Source of the DNA: Terrimonas_A sp036262095
Lineage (GTDB): Bacteria > Bacteroidota > Bacteroidia > Chitinophagales > Chitinophagaceae
DNA: 55,681 nucleotides
Reading direction: 5' to 3'
Assembly: GCA_036262095.1 (NCBI GenBank)
Contig: DATAJQ010000291.1
Span: forward strand, 1 to 55,681
Part shown: piece after piece, positions 26,300 through 34,548 of the stretch
Position numbering within the stretch: the stretch's first letter is position 1
Layout: every line of letters starts with the position of its first letter
Made by a program: the position numbers and the translations under genes
The notes under the pieces: generated by a model
What the model was told of the DNA's origin: nothing
The model's input: the letters and a program-made list of their open reading frames with translations, nothing else
The model's database searches: none

Positions 26300-27997
26300 T
26301 TAAGGAAGTTTTGCTATTTCTATACCTGCTGTGATCACAGCACCTAAGCCACGCGGGTCGTTATCGATCGTTTTACGGTCAAAATAAAATTGCTCATCAA
26401 AGCCGATCTCCGTGCCGCGGCAGATACCATGCACTACACCATTTGCATCAATCTTTCCTGCAACTGCACTCCATGCTTTCAGGGCAGGTTGTTTGAATGA
26501 TTTATTGAGCCAGCCTTTCCGCACACCCCTGGCCATTGCCAATGCGAACATGGCTGTGCAGGATGTTTCTTTATATGATTCAGGGCGTGTCAACACCTGG
26601 TGCCAGAAACCGTCCCTGTCCTGGTATTTCACAATACTGGTGATATGCTGGCGGAATGCTTCCAGTATCTTTTTATACGCGGGATGATTGGTGGGCAGCC
26701 AGTCCAGCAATTCTGCTGTAGCCCAAACTACCCAACCATTGGCCCGGCCCCAATAGGCTACGGATTGCTGACCGGTTTTGCTGAACCAGCCATGTTTATA
26801 TAAACCTGTTTGAGGATTCAATAAGTATTTCCGGAATTGTATCACCTGGCGTACGGCATCTTCCATATATTTTTTTTCACCGGTTGCTTTCGCCATCCGC
26901 ATTAAAAAGGGTACGCTCATAAAGAGGTCATCAGCCCATATCGTGAACTCTTCAGGTTCCGGTCTGCAGAAAGTGCTGTCTTGCAATCGTACTTGCTTAG
27001 TAGAAACATAGTCAAGCAAAGGCTCCAGGAATTTACCGATCGCTTCATCCTTTTCATCTACATACAATCCTGCAAAGGAAAGCGCCGGTGCTCCTGCATC
27101 ATCCAGCATAGTGCGGCGGAAGATGCGGTGATAACTACCACGCCATGCATATAAAGAATCATATTGCCATTTTATATACTCATAATTATCCAGTATAAAG
27201 CCGGCATATTTTTTTACGAAAGGCAGGTAACGATTGTCCTTTGTTTCTTTTTCCAGTGCCAGTATGCTCCAAACCATGGTACCGTGTGAATATTGCCAGT
27301 CGGAATATGGATCACGCTGGTAAGCAGCCTGGCTGTCGATGACCAATTCAGGCAGAAACCGTTGAGGAGCAGTTTGCCAGTTAAGAAGCTTTCCATCGTT
27401 TTTATAATACGCCTGAATGGATTGCAAAGGTGTATTGCCTGGCTGTCTGAAGGGGCCCACGTATGCCCATTGTGCCTGTGGAGTAACGGATGGATCAAGA
27501 TCACCGGCTATTGTTACCGGTCTTAAGAAAACCACAGGATTGGCAGCACTGTTTTCATAAGCAACCAACAATTCGCTTACACCTTTCTTTAACGGCACAG
27601 TAAAATAATGATCGAACCGGAACCTGTTGTAAGCTTCTTCAACAGGATTTGATGAAGGTCCTTCCTGCTGTTGCCAGGCGAGTTTTTTATTTATCCAGAT
27701 CTTTATATTTCCTGCAGCGGTGATCCCAAACCTTACGACTGTATCCTTTTTCACATCTATTTTCCTCAGCGCGTAAGCATTTTCCTTTTCCTGCAGGGAT
27801 AAAAACCGGAAATCGATCACCTGCATGCCCAACTCTTCTTTTTGCAACACCCATTTCCATTCAAATCTTGTGTCAGCAATGATCTTGTCTGCCACTTTCC
27901 GGGATAAGCTCAATGCATCAGCCTGTTGACTAAAAGAAGGCAGGCCAACCAGCAGCAAAGCTGTCAATATATACCATCTGTTCCGGTATGATCTCAT
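26300..27997 (-). CDS. GH105-type unsaturated glucuronyl/galacturonyl hydrolase with N-terminal extension
   Basis: Hydrolyses unsaturated uronyl residues left by polysaccharide lyases, giving keto sugars. 565 residues with a signal peptide (cleavage near SFSQQ). The first ~200 residues form a beta-sandwich extension not found in minimal GH105 enzymes. The barrel follows and includes the catalytic Asp region TIWADDLFMS (D356/D357) and the family hallmark AYWGRANGWVVWA (about 415-427). A relationship to GH88 is possible. The end is 18 bp from the next gene and its start 8 bp from GH28, so all are co-transcribed. No polysaccharide lyase that would make its substrate is clearly recognisable in the window. 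Confidence 0.85.
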   Translation of the reverse strand: MRSYRNRWYILTALLLVGLPSFSQQADALSLSRKVADKIIADTRFEWKWVLQKEELGMQVIDFRFLSLQEKENAYALRKIDVKKDTVVRFGITAAGNIKIWINKKLAWQQQEGPSSNPVEEAYNRFRFDHYFTVPLKKGVSELLVAYENSAANPVVFLRPVTIAGDLDPSVTPQAQWAYVGPFRQPGNTPLQSIQAYYKNDGKLLNWQTAPQRFLPELVIDSQAAYQRDPYSDWQYSHGTMVWSILALEKETKDNRYLPFVKKYAGFILDNYEYIKWQYDSLYAWRGSYHRIFRRTMLDDAGAPALSFAGLYVDEKDEAIGKFLEPLLDYVSTKQVRLQDSTFCRPEPEEFTIWADDLFMSVPFLMRMAKATGEKKYMEDAVRQVIQFRKYLLNPQTGLYKHGWFSKTGQQSVAYWGRANGWVVWATAELLDWLPTNHPAYKKILEAFRQHITSIVKYQDRDGFWHQVLTRPESYKETSCTAMFALAMARGVRKGWLNKSFKQPALKAWSAVAGKIDANGVVHGICRGTEIGFDEQFYFDRKTIDNDPRGLGAVITAGIEIAKLP

Positions 27998-28005
27998 AGC
28001 ACAAG

Positions 28006-29541
28006 TTATTTTCTCGGTTTATCAAAAATGATATTGGTGGAAACTTTATCCTTCAATAAGAATTGCCGGGCCGGGTAATATTGAAGATTACTGGTTATCG
28101 TACCATCTTTACTTTCGCTGACATATACGATAGCCCTGGTGGAATCTGTTGATTGAATATCCAGGCCATTTAAATAAAATCGGCTGGCATTATTTACCAC
28201 GATGCCGGGACGGTTCTCGCGACCTGTTGAACGCAACGTAATATCCGACATCTTCACTTCCTTTGCATGGCGGATAAAGAAACCATAAGATGGCAGTTTC
28301 CCAAACATTATTCCCTCAGGATATTCTTCTTCCTTTTCTACCACGGGCTTAAACAGATCAACCGGGCTATCCCCTCCTTTTGTTTCAATATGGATATTAT
28401 TCAGGGAGATATTTTCAATTGGTGCTTTTGCTATGCCGGTAATAGAGCAACCTGTTTCATCAGCTCCCGTAGCAATGATATTCGACAGGCTGATATTCCT
28501 GATCCTGCCTAAAGGTGGTGGAGCCGCATCAGCGGTATGTTTCCTGGCCCTGTTGCCCAATCGCATGAAGATCGGAACCAGTGGCCCATCGATCACGATA
28601 TTATCGATCGTAATATTTTCCATGATGCCTCCATCCACGACCTCCAGGGCGAGCCCGCCCATGCCGGCCGGCTTTCCATAGATAGTGCTCAACTGGCCTG
28701 AAGGTTTGATCACGCAATTGCTGATCACCACATTCCTGAATCCACCAGTGGATTCAGTGCCGAATTTTATCGCGTTGCAATGGCTGCTTATTACGCAATT
28801 CGTGATCGTTATATTTTCTGAGATAAGGGATGAAGTGCTTTTAATAGTAATGCCATCATCATCTGAATCGCCGATCACATTGGAAATGGTCACGTTTTTG
28901 CAGCCATCAATATCCATCAGGTCATTGTTCTTATTGGAATGATTCCATACCCTTATACCGTCGATCCATACAAACTCACAGCCCAGGTAATGCTGCATCC
29001 AGAAAGCGGAATTGCGCAGGCTGATGCCTTTTACCGTTACTTTCCTGCAACCAGCAAACCATAACAGATAAGGCCGGTCGCGGTAGCGGTCAGGTTTTTT
29101 GATCGTGTTCACTACAAAGCTTGCACCCTGTCCGTCAATGGTGCCACTGCCTTCAATACCCACATTCTCCTGGCCTTTGCAAAAGATCAATGCCTGCCGG
29201 GCCCATTCCTCTCCGTAGAAATGTATGCCAGCATCCTGGTAAGGATATTGTTTGGGGTCAGTATGGCCGAGTATGGTTGCATTAGATGATACATGCAGGG
29301 TCACGTTGCTTTTGAGTATCAGTGTGGCAGTTAAAAAAGTCCCTCCGGGGAAATAAACCTTTCCCCCGGTTTTTGCGCATTCATTGATCGCTTTCTGAAT
29401 AGCGATGGTATTGTCTGTTATGCCATCACCTATAGCACCGTAGCTGGTCACATCATACAACTGGGCTTTTGCATGAATGGAAGTACCCATCATTATGCAA
29501 ACTGCCCATATACAGCAAAGCCACCGGTTAATGATCTTCAT
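28006..29541 (-). CDS. Glycoside hydrolase family 28 (polygalacturonase-like)
   Basis: Secreted right-handed beta-helix enzyme, usually cleaving galacturonic acid linkages in pectin. 511 residues with a signal peptide (cleavage near AKAQ, residue 27) and the classic start YDVTSYGAIGDGITDNT. Active-site motifs: NNDLMDIDG (about 205-213, variant of NTD), SDDDGITIKS (D228-D229) and SSHCNAIKFG (H254). The helix repeats are clear as many VTISN/ITITN steps. Start is 1 bp from the end of the upstream TIM-barrel gene. Exo or endo action, and polygalacturonan versus another uronate linkage, cannot be told. Confidence 0.9.
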   Translation of the reverse strand: MKIINRWLCCIWAVCIMMGTSIHAKAQLYDVTSYGAIGDGITDNTIAIQKAINECAKTGGKVYFPGGTFLTATLILKSNVTLHVSSNATILGHTDPKQYPYQDAGIHFYGEEWARQALIFCKGQENVGIEGSGTIDGQGASFVVNTIKKPDRYRDRPYLLWFAGCRKVTVKGISLRNSAFWMQHYLGCEFVWIDGIRVWNHSNKNNDLMDIDGCKNVTISNVIGDSDDDGITIKSTSSLISENITITNCVISSHCNAIKFGTESTGGFRNVVISNCVIKPSGQLSTIYGKPAGMGGLALEVVDGGIMENITIDNIVIDGPLVPIFMRLGNRARKHTADAAPPPLGRIRNISLSNIIATGADETGCSITGIAKAPIENISLNNIHIETKGGDSPVDLFKPVVEKEEEYPEGIMFGKLPSYGFFIRHAKEVKMSDITLRSTGRENRPGIVVNNASRFYLNGLDIQSTDSTRAIVYVSESKDGTITSNLQYYPARQFLLKDKVSTNIIFDKPRK

Positions 29542-29542
29542 G

Positions 29543-30475
29543 TTACTGATTTAGTGAGTATTTGTTAATATTTTCCTGCAACCAGTTTGCCGAACGCAGG
29601 TAGGCAGTTTCCATATCCCTGATCCCTGTTTCAGCACCGCCTACATCAATGCCGAAATTCCCTTTGAAGTTAACTGCCCGCAATGCTTCAAAAAAACTAT
29701 TCCAGTAAATATTTCCATCGCCCGGCACCAGGTGCTCCACCCTGCTTCCGCCATTATCGGATATATGGATATAACTGATCTTTTCTGCAAGGCGCAATAC
29801 GCTTAAAGGAAGATTATCCCTGAAGTAAAACTGGTTGGCAGTGTCCATGTTGAAAAACAGGTTGGAACTGTTCACTGCATCCGCAAAATTCAGGAATGAA
29901 TCTGCAGTGGTGATCAGGCTGCCTTCACAGGGATGTAAATGATAAATGAGTTGATATTTTGCTGCGATATTGCATGCTTTGCGGAAAGTGTCAACCAGGC
30001 TGGCCTGATAATCGTTCCATATAAAACCGGCAGGCAGTCCGAGATTGTTCAACAGGTCTTCTGAGTAATGCCTGCGTATGGGAGCGTTGGTTGGATACTC
30101 CAAAGGAAGCAGCGGTCCATTGTCCAGCACGCCCGCCGCCCCAAGCTTCTTTGCTACTTCACATCCCATTTCAAACCAGTCCAGGCTTTCATTCCGGCGG
30201 GCATTGTCAACAGCTCCTAATTGCGGCAGCACGAGACAGAGAACAGGTAGAGAACAATCATGTCTGGCCAGTGCTTCACCAATTGCTTCCTGGTGCTGAT
30301 AAAGATACTGAATATTGGAAGGTCCTATCCCTTCGAGCTCTATAGAGCGGAAACCCATAGCAGCCATTTCTTCAATATGCTTTACTGTATCCTGTATATC
30401 CGGAGGATAGCCATATAGTGTGATCGGGTATAAATAAGCGCAAGTGATCTGCCGGGTATATGGTCCCATATTCAT
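29543..30475 (-). CDS. Sugar phosphate isomerase/epimerase-like TIM barrel
   Basis: 310-residue cytoplasmic protein of the xylose isomerase-like superfamily. Likely metal-binding residues lie in IELEGIG, YHLHPCEGS, FNMDTANQF, YIHISDNGG and the final GIDVGGAETG. It is distinct in sequence from the one at 13883-14707. First gene of the operon that continues with GH28, GH105 and the large lipoprotein. A candidate operator lies 43-65 bp upstream. It probably acts on a monosaccharide released by the secreted enzymes; the substrate is unknown. A second ATG two codons downstream is a possible start. Confidence 0.8.
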   Translation of the reverse strand: MNMGPYTRQITCAYLYPITLYGYPPDIQDTVKHIEEMAAMGFRSIELEGIGPSNIQYLYQHQEAIGEALARHDCSLPVLCLVLPQLGAVDNARRNESLDWFEMGCEVAKKLGAAGVLDNGPLLPLEYPTNAPIRRHYSEDLLNNLGLPAGFIWNDYQASLVDTFRKACNIAAKYQLIYHLHPCEGSLITTADSFLNFADAVNSSNLFFNMDTANQFYFRDNLPLSVLRLAEKISYIHISDNGGSRVEHLVPGDGNIYWNSFFEALRAVNFKGNFGIDVGGAETGIRDMETAYLRSANWLQENINKYSLNQ

Positions 30476-30517
30476 ACAGCTTTAATTGAGCAATTGACAA
30501 AACCGAAAATAGGGATT

Positions 30518-30540
30518 TTTCCGGGTACGTACACGATTTT
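30518..30540. promoter_or_regulatory. Candidate operator upstream of the GH28 operon
   Basis: Contains TTTCCGGGTACGT (30518-30530), identical over 13 bases to the - strand core of the palindrome at 23372-23397; here the second half site is degenerate. It sits upstream of a weak -7-like box (TATTTTCG on the - strand, 30503-30510), a place where a repressor would interfere with RNA polymerase. Confidence 0.55.
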
Positions 30541-30571
30541 TAGGTCAAAAAAAATATTTCACATTTTTTTC

Positions 30572-32482
30572 TCAGTTGAGCAGTGTTAACCGGTAAGTGA
30601 TCTTAGCTGGCTGGTCCACTTTTCCCGGTGCTATTTCCCATACCAGCGGATAAGCTTTGAAAGCCGGGTACGGCGCCCAGTAATTAGCAGCATTTTCACC
30701 TGCCAGCAATTTCGCATTGCCTGAAAGAAGAGTGAACAACCATTTCTTTCCACCTGCTTTCAATATCACAGAACGTTCATCTCTTTTTTCCACTACCATC
30801 CCCTTGTCCAGCACAAAAGGTTCGATGATCTGCACCGCAGGCCATGCATCATGATAGATCAGTTCAACAGTCTTTTGCAGAAAACTATCAGTGAAAAGAT
30901 ATTCCATCCTGTACCCCACCCCGCCTGTCAGCCAGTTCTTATCTTTCAACTCACCCGCTACTTTAACCTGGTATTGGTTTTTCTTTGGCGTTTCCACCTG
31001 CAAGCGGCTGTCAAATTCAAAAAGATTGGTGAAATATCCTGCTGTGTCTGTATACTCGATCCTCGGCGTCAGTGGCACTACGCCAGGAGCTTCCGGAAAG
31101 CTCATTGGTTCAGGTCTTGTGTATATGGTTGGGCTTGATGCCTGTAAAAACCCATGGCCCTTTGCCCATAAATGACTGATGGTACCGCCATCGGGCCGGA
31201 ACATGTATTTCCCTTTTGAACCTGCTGCATGGTCTTTATAACGGTAGCCGGTAATGGTTGCCATAAAGTTTTTTGTCCGCACTTGTACCACATCCAGCGT
31301 AGGGAACAGTTTCATCCATCCTTCCTTATCCGCTGGTATAGGTTTCATCTCCCGTGTGTTCTTTGTTTCAAACTCATAAGCCATGGCGAGGTTCTTGGCT
31401 TTGGCAAAACTGGGATAGATGCATGGAGGTTTATTAAACAGCTCTGCATACTGGGGCCCATATCCCAGCAGATCCCCTGTAAGATTGCTCCGCATGTATT
31501 GCAGGTTGCGGTAAGAAGCCGTTGCATAACGAGGGTCTTCATCTGCCAGCAGGCTGAACAAGACCTGGCAGCCATCAGAAGTGGCGCTCCCATAAGCGGT
31601 CCATTTATTGGAACGTATACCCCAGGAAGCATCCAGCGAACCATCGGGATAAACAAAATATAAATGGCTTTGCAATGCTTTTTTCACCTGTGCATACACA
31701 AGCGTGTCCGCAGTAAGTTTTGCATACAATCCCAATCCCCATAAAGACATTTCCATGTTATAACCAAGATCGACCCCCATTTTATTCCCATGGCTTTTAC
31801 CTCCTTCTCCATTCAGGAACCCGTCTTCATCCATTTTGCTGATAGTCCTTCTTGCCAGTGTTCTTGCTTTGCTGATATATGATGCATCCTGCAATACAAT
31901 GCCTGCTTTCGCCAGGGTGGCAGTGGTAGTGGCCACATAATTGATGCTGGCAAACTCCGGTTTCATCACAGCGGCCAGGTAGTTGGCTGCATTTCGCATG
32001 GCTTCTTGACAGTTCTTTTTTTCCGCATCAGTCAGTTTTGTTTCCAGCTTTTCGTATGACAGCAGCAGCATCAGCAACTGGTCTGTTGTAGTACCCGTCC
32101 ATTCTTCCGGTGTTTCCTTCCAGCTCCCATTAGGTTGCTGTTGCTTGATCAACCAGGCAGCCGTATTCTTCGCCGCCTTGAGATAGCGTTCATCTTTAGT
32201 GATAAAATAAGAAATGGTAAAAGGAAAAACTGCTTCGGCAGCACGGGTATGCCACACATGGCAATGCTCACACCAGATCCCTCCATAATTGGGATCATCT
32301 GTATTCGCCATCTGTCTTTTCAGCAAAGCTCCTGAGAGCGATACTACAGTGGCCCCATATTCCTTTTTTAACTGGATCGTTTGAGCAATAAGCGGTTGGG
32401 AAAAAACCGCTAATGAAATGCCCAGAAAGAGACAAATTGTATGAATTGAAATTATTCTCTTTAACCTTTGTAGATCGCCCAT
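30572..32482 (-). CDS. Secreted alpha/alpha-toroid protein of unknown family
   Basis: 636 residues with an N-terminal signal (hydrophobic stretch at about 14-32, cleavage near LIAQT). The N-terminal 370 residues are helical hairpins (LKAAKNTAAWLIKQQQPNGSW, TDQLLMLLLSYEKL, NMEMSLWGLGLYAKL) as in polysaccharide lyase and heparinase-like toroids. The C-terminal 250 residues are beta-rich (DGGTISHLWAKGHGF, VELIYHDAWPAVQIIEPF), which resembles the two-domain layout of PL8/PL12/PL21-type lyases. Conserved-looking His/Tyr/Asn clusters include WCEHCHVWHTRAAEAVFPF and GKSHGNKMGVDLGYNMEM. A lyase would explain the substrate of GH105, but that is inference. It lies 17 bp after the LacI gene. Confidence 0.6.
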   Translation of the reverse strand: MGDLQRLKRIISIHTICLFLGISLAVFSQPLIAQTIQLKKEYGATVVSLSGALLKRQMANTDDPNYGGIWCEHCHVWHTRAAEAVFPFTISYFITKDERYLKAAKNTAAWLIKQQQPNGSWKETPEEWTGTTTDQLLMLLLSYEKLETKLTDAEKKNCQEAMRNAANYLAAVMKPEFASINYVATTTATLAKAGIVLQDASYISKARTLARRTISKMDEDGFLNGEGGKSHGNKMGVDLGYNMEMSLWGLGLYAKLTADTLVYAQVKKALQSHLYFVYPDGSLDASWGIRSNKWTAYGSATSDGCQVLFSLLADEDPRYATASYRNLQYMRSNLTGDLLGYGPQYAELFNKPPCIYPSFAKAKNLAMAYEFETKNTREMKPIPADKEGWMKLFPTLDVVQVRTKNFMATITGYRYKDHAAGSKGKYMFRPDGGTISHLWAKGHGFLQASSPTIYTRPEPMSFPEAPGVVPLTPRIEYTDTAGYFTNLFEFDSRLQVETPKKNQYQVKVAGELKDKNWLTGGVGYRMEYLFTDSFLQKTVELIYHDAWPAVQIIEPFVLDKGMVVEKRDERSVILKAGGKKWLFTLLSGNAKLLAGENAANYWAPYPAFKAYPLVWEIAPGKVDQPAKITYRLTLLN

Positions 32483-32499
32483 GACATAGCATTTGTTGA

Positions 32500-33573
32500 T
32501 CAGTTTCTGTAAAACTGATAGTTCTCTTTTGTAATAATATCAATAGGCATAAGGTAGTTCTTCTCTATAATATTGGAATAAACAAGATGCTGGAAAAGTG
32601 TCATCACTCCCCGGTACCCCTGTTCCTGTGGTTTTTCACAAATAAGGAAATCAATTGAGCCGGCTTTCAGATAATCCACATTGTCTTTCGTGAAATCATA
32701 CCCCAGCAAAAGAATATCTTCCAGCCTTGCTTTCTGCAGGTATTTCGCCACTACCGACACGCGCGAATTGGTCACAAATACAGCACCGATAGTTTTTTCT
32801 TTTCTGATCAACTGGTCCAGCTTACGCGAAACGGCTGCATAGTCTGTTTGTTTTGAATCAAGGGTCAGTATCTTATTCTGAATATTATTATCCGAGAAGT
32901 AGGCCCTGAACCCATCTTCTTTCCGCAGGATGGCATAGTTGTTATCGATCTCACGGGCGATCTTTACCACCAGCACCTGCTGATCTTTTTCAATGCAGTA
33001 ATTGACCAATTGCCCGGCAAGATAACCGCTATGAAATATTTCAGCACCGATATAGCACATGGAATCATAGCCAGGTATATCAGAGTTGATCATGACATAA
33101 GGTATGCCAGCTTTCTTGCAATCTTCCGTCAGCCGGATGGACTCTTGCGGGAATGTTGGCGTAAACAATATGCCGTCTGGTTTTAGCCGGATGATCTTTT
33201 TTACCTGCTTGTCAAAAGAAGCTTCATCATTCTGATCAAAAAAAAATCGTTCTATCTCGATACCATATTGTTTTATCTCATTTTCCGCCTGGTTCACTCC
33301 ATCCAGCGGGGCCTGCCAGAATTCCGTTTCACTGGAAATATTCGGCAGCAATACTGCCAGCCGGATAGTGCCGCGTGAAGCAAGTGCCAGCCTTCTTGCC
33401 AATACATTCGGCTGATAATTCAGTTTCTGAATGATGGCTTGTATCTTACTCTTCGTCTTCTCTGAAACACCTTCCCTGTTATGAATCACCCTGTCAACTG
33501 TCGCAATGGATACTTTGGCCAACCTGGCTATTTCCTTTACACCACTGGCCGATTTATCTGTACTTTTCTTCAT
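32500..33573 (-). CDS. LacI-family transcriptional regulator
   Basis: 357 residues: N-terminal helix-turn-helix (VKEIARLAKVSIATVDRVIH, about 12-31) and hinge (KLNYQPNVLARRLA), then a periplasmic-binding-protein-like sugar sensor (TIRLAVLLPNISSETEFW onward; PQEQGYRGVMTLFQHL near the end). The substitution of the usual SRVLN by DRVIH is common in Bacteroidota members. It is the upstream gene of a two-gene unit with the toroid protein and probably controls the sugar locus, including the two operons with the shared operator core. Its own promoter lies inside an inverted repeat (33598-33629), which would fit autoregulation. Confidence 0.9.
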   Translation of the reverse strand: MKKSTDKSASGVKEIARLAKVSIATVDRVIHNREGVSEKTKSKIQAIIQKLNYQPNVLARRLALASRGTIRLAVLLPNISSETEFWQAPLDGVNQAENEIKQYGIEIERFFFDQNDEASFDKQVKKIIRLKPDGILFTPTFPQESIRLTEDCKKAGIPYVMINSDIPGYDSMCYIGAEIFHSGYLAGQLVNYCIEKDQQVLVVKIAREIDNNYAILRKEDGFRAYFSDNNIQNKILTLDSKQTDYAAVSRKLDQLIRKEKTIGAVFVTNSRVSVVAKYLQKARLEDILLLGYDFTKDNVDYLKAGSIDFLICEKPQEQGYRGVMTLFQHLVYSNIIEKNYLMPIDIITKENYQFYRN

Positions 33574-33594
33574 AAAGGCTTACTGCTATTTGAA

Positions 33595-33629
33595 CAAATC
33601 TATAAAAATAATCATGCACTTTTATAGAT
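33595..33629 (-). promoter_or_regulatory. LacI gene promoter box within an inverted repeat
   Basis: TAGATTTG on the - strand (33595-33602) fits TAnnTTTG, 22 bp upstream of the LacI start. It overlaps one arm of a perfect 10-bp inverted repeat, ATCTATAAAA (33598-33607) and TTTTATAGAT (33620-33629), separated by 12 bases. This is unlike the TTTCCGGGTACGT sites, so a different protein may bind. Confidence 0.45.
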
Positions 33630-33652
33630 CGAGCTTATAAACCTTCGGGGGC

Positions 33653-33698
33653 ATTGTCCGTTGGCCGATGTTCGAATGGCCAACGATCAATACTCAAC
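33653..33698. repeat. GTTGGCC/GGCCAAC hairpin repeat (family D copy 1)
   Basis: Perfect 8-bp stem CGTTGGCC (33659-33666) and GGCCAACG (33678-33685) with an 11-base loop. The unit TGTCCGTTGGCCGATG resembles TGTCCGTTGACCG at 52315-52327. It lies between the LacI gene and the PhyH gene and may serve as the 3' end of the PhyH transcript. Confidence 0.5.
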
Positions 33699-33704
33699 TA
33701 CATA

Positions 33705-34466
33705 TTAACTCTTAGCATTATCATTCCTGACATTCCGCTCTCCTGTATGGTCAAATCCCTGTTCACGTTCGAAACGGATCATCTCTTCCGGCCGGAAATT
33801 ATTGATAAAAGCCCTTCTCCTTTTACCGGTGCTATTCCCCCGGCTATAGTGCAGAGTGCCGCCATGATGCCATACACAGGAGCCTGCTTTTATTTCCACT
33901 GCTGTTCCTTCTGCTTCTTCAGCATCACATTCGAGTGCTCCGCCCCCCTTGCCCGCAGGCCTGTGCGTGCGTACGGGCAATAGATGTGAACCTGGTACAT
34001 ACCACATGCATCCATTGTCTTTCACAGCATCATCCAGTGCTACCCAGCAACTGGCTGCTCTTATATCGGGCATACTGATCCAATAAGCACAATCCTGATG
34101 CCAGGGCGTGGGAGTGTTGGAATGAGGCGCTTTATCGATCAGCATATCAAAATCCAGGGCCATGTCATCACCCAGTAATTGCCGGGCCACCATCATTGTT
34201 TTTTTATGCAATGATTTCTCCAGCAGTTCCGGCATTAGCCGGGAAGGCAGCATGATCTGTGTAATACGTTCTTTTGCTGCAAGAGGCTTGTCGCCTTCAG
34301 CAAACCCACCCAGGTCGGAGCGGAACCGCGAAGCATCAATCTTGTTTTCCAGGAAATCTTCATACACCTTGCGGTAGTAGTTCACTTCTTCAGGCAAAAG
34401 AATGTTTTCCACTACCACATATCCATTGCGGTTGAAAAATTCTACCTGTTGCTGGCTTATGTTCAT
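33705..34466 (-). CDS. Phytanoyl-CoA dioxygenase (PhyH) family oxygenase
   Basis: Fe(II)/2-oxoglutarate oxygenase of 253 residues, second PhyH member of the locus. Iron ligands H123 and D125 lie in PWHQDCAYW, with distal H206 in GGTLHYSRG and the 2-oxoglutarate Arg in KRRRAF. I start it at the ATG at 34466 (MNISQQQVEFFNRNGYVVV), the normal beginning for the family. An upstream ATG at 34646 would add 60 residues overlapping the divergent AraC gene, and the -7 box at 34488-34495 supports the shorter form. It is transcribed divergently from the AraC regulator, its probable controller. Substrate unknown. Confidence 0.85.
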   Translation of the reverse strand: MNISQQQVEFFNRNGYVVVENILLPEEVNYYRKVYEDFLENKIDASRFRSDLGGFAEGDKPLAAKERITQIMLPSRLMPELLEKSLHKKTMMVARQLLGDDMALDFDMLIDKAPHSNTPTPWHQDCAYWISMPDIRAASCWVALDDAVKDNGCMWYVPGSHLLPVRTHRPAGKGGGALECDAEEAEGTAVEIKAGSCVWHHGGTLHYSRGNSTGKRRRAFINNFRPEEMIRFEREQGFDHTGERNVRNDNAKS

Positions 34467-34487
34467 TGTTTTTGTTTTTGGCCTGTT

Positions 34488-34495
34488 CAAAGCTA
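34488..34495 (-). promoter_or_regulatory. Candidate -7 box of the PhyH gene
   Basis: Reads TAGCTTTG on the - strand, matching TAnnTTTG, 22 bp upstream of the preferred ATG. It lies in the 82-bp divergent space shared with the AraC gene. A clear -33 element is not visible. Confidence 0.45.
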
Positions 34496-34548
34496 AGATT
34501 GTATCTTCAGGAAATATTTCAATATTATATCCCAGTACTATTTTATAC

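Noticed and set aside
30572..32482. Firm call as a polysaccharide lyase
   Set aside because: Fold hints only; no certain lyase motif was seen, so it stays unassigned.
34402..34548. Longer start for the AraC gene
   Set aside because: The extra 49 codons run antisense into the PhyH gene and look random; the ATG at 34549 fits.
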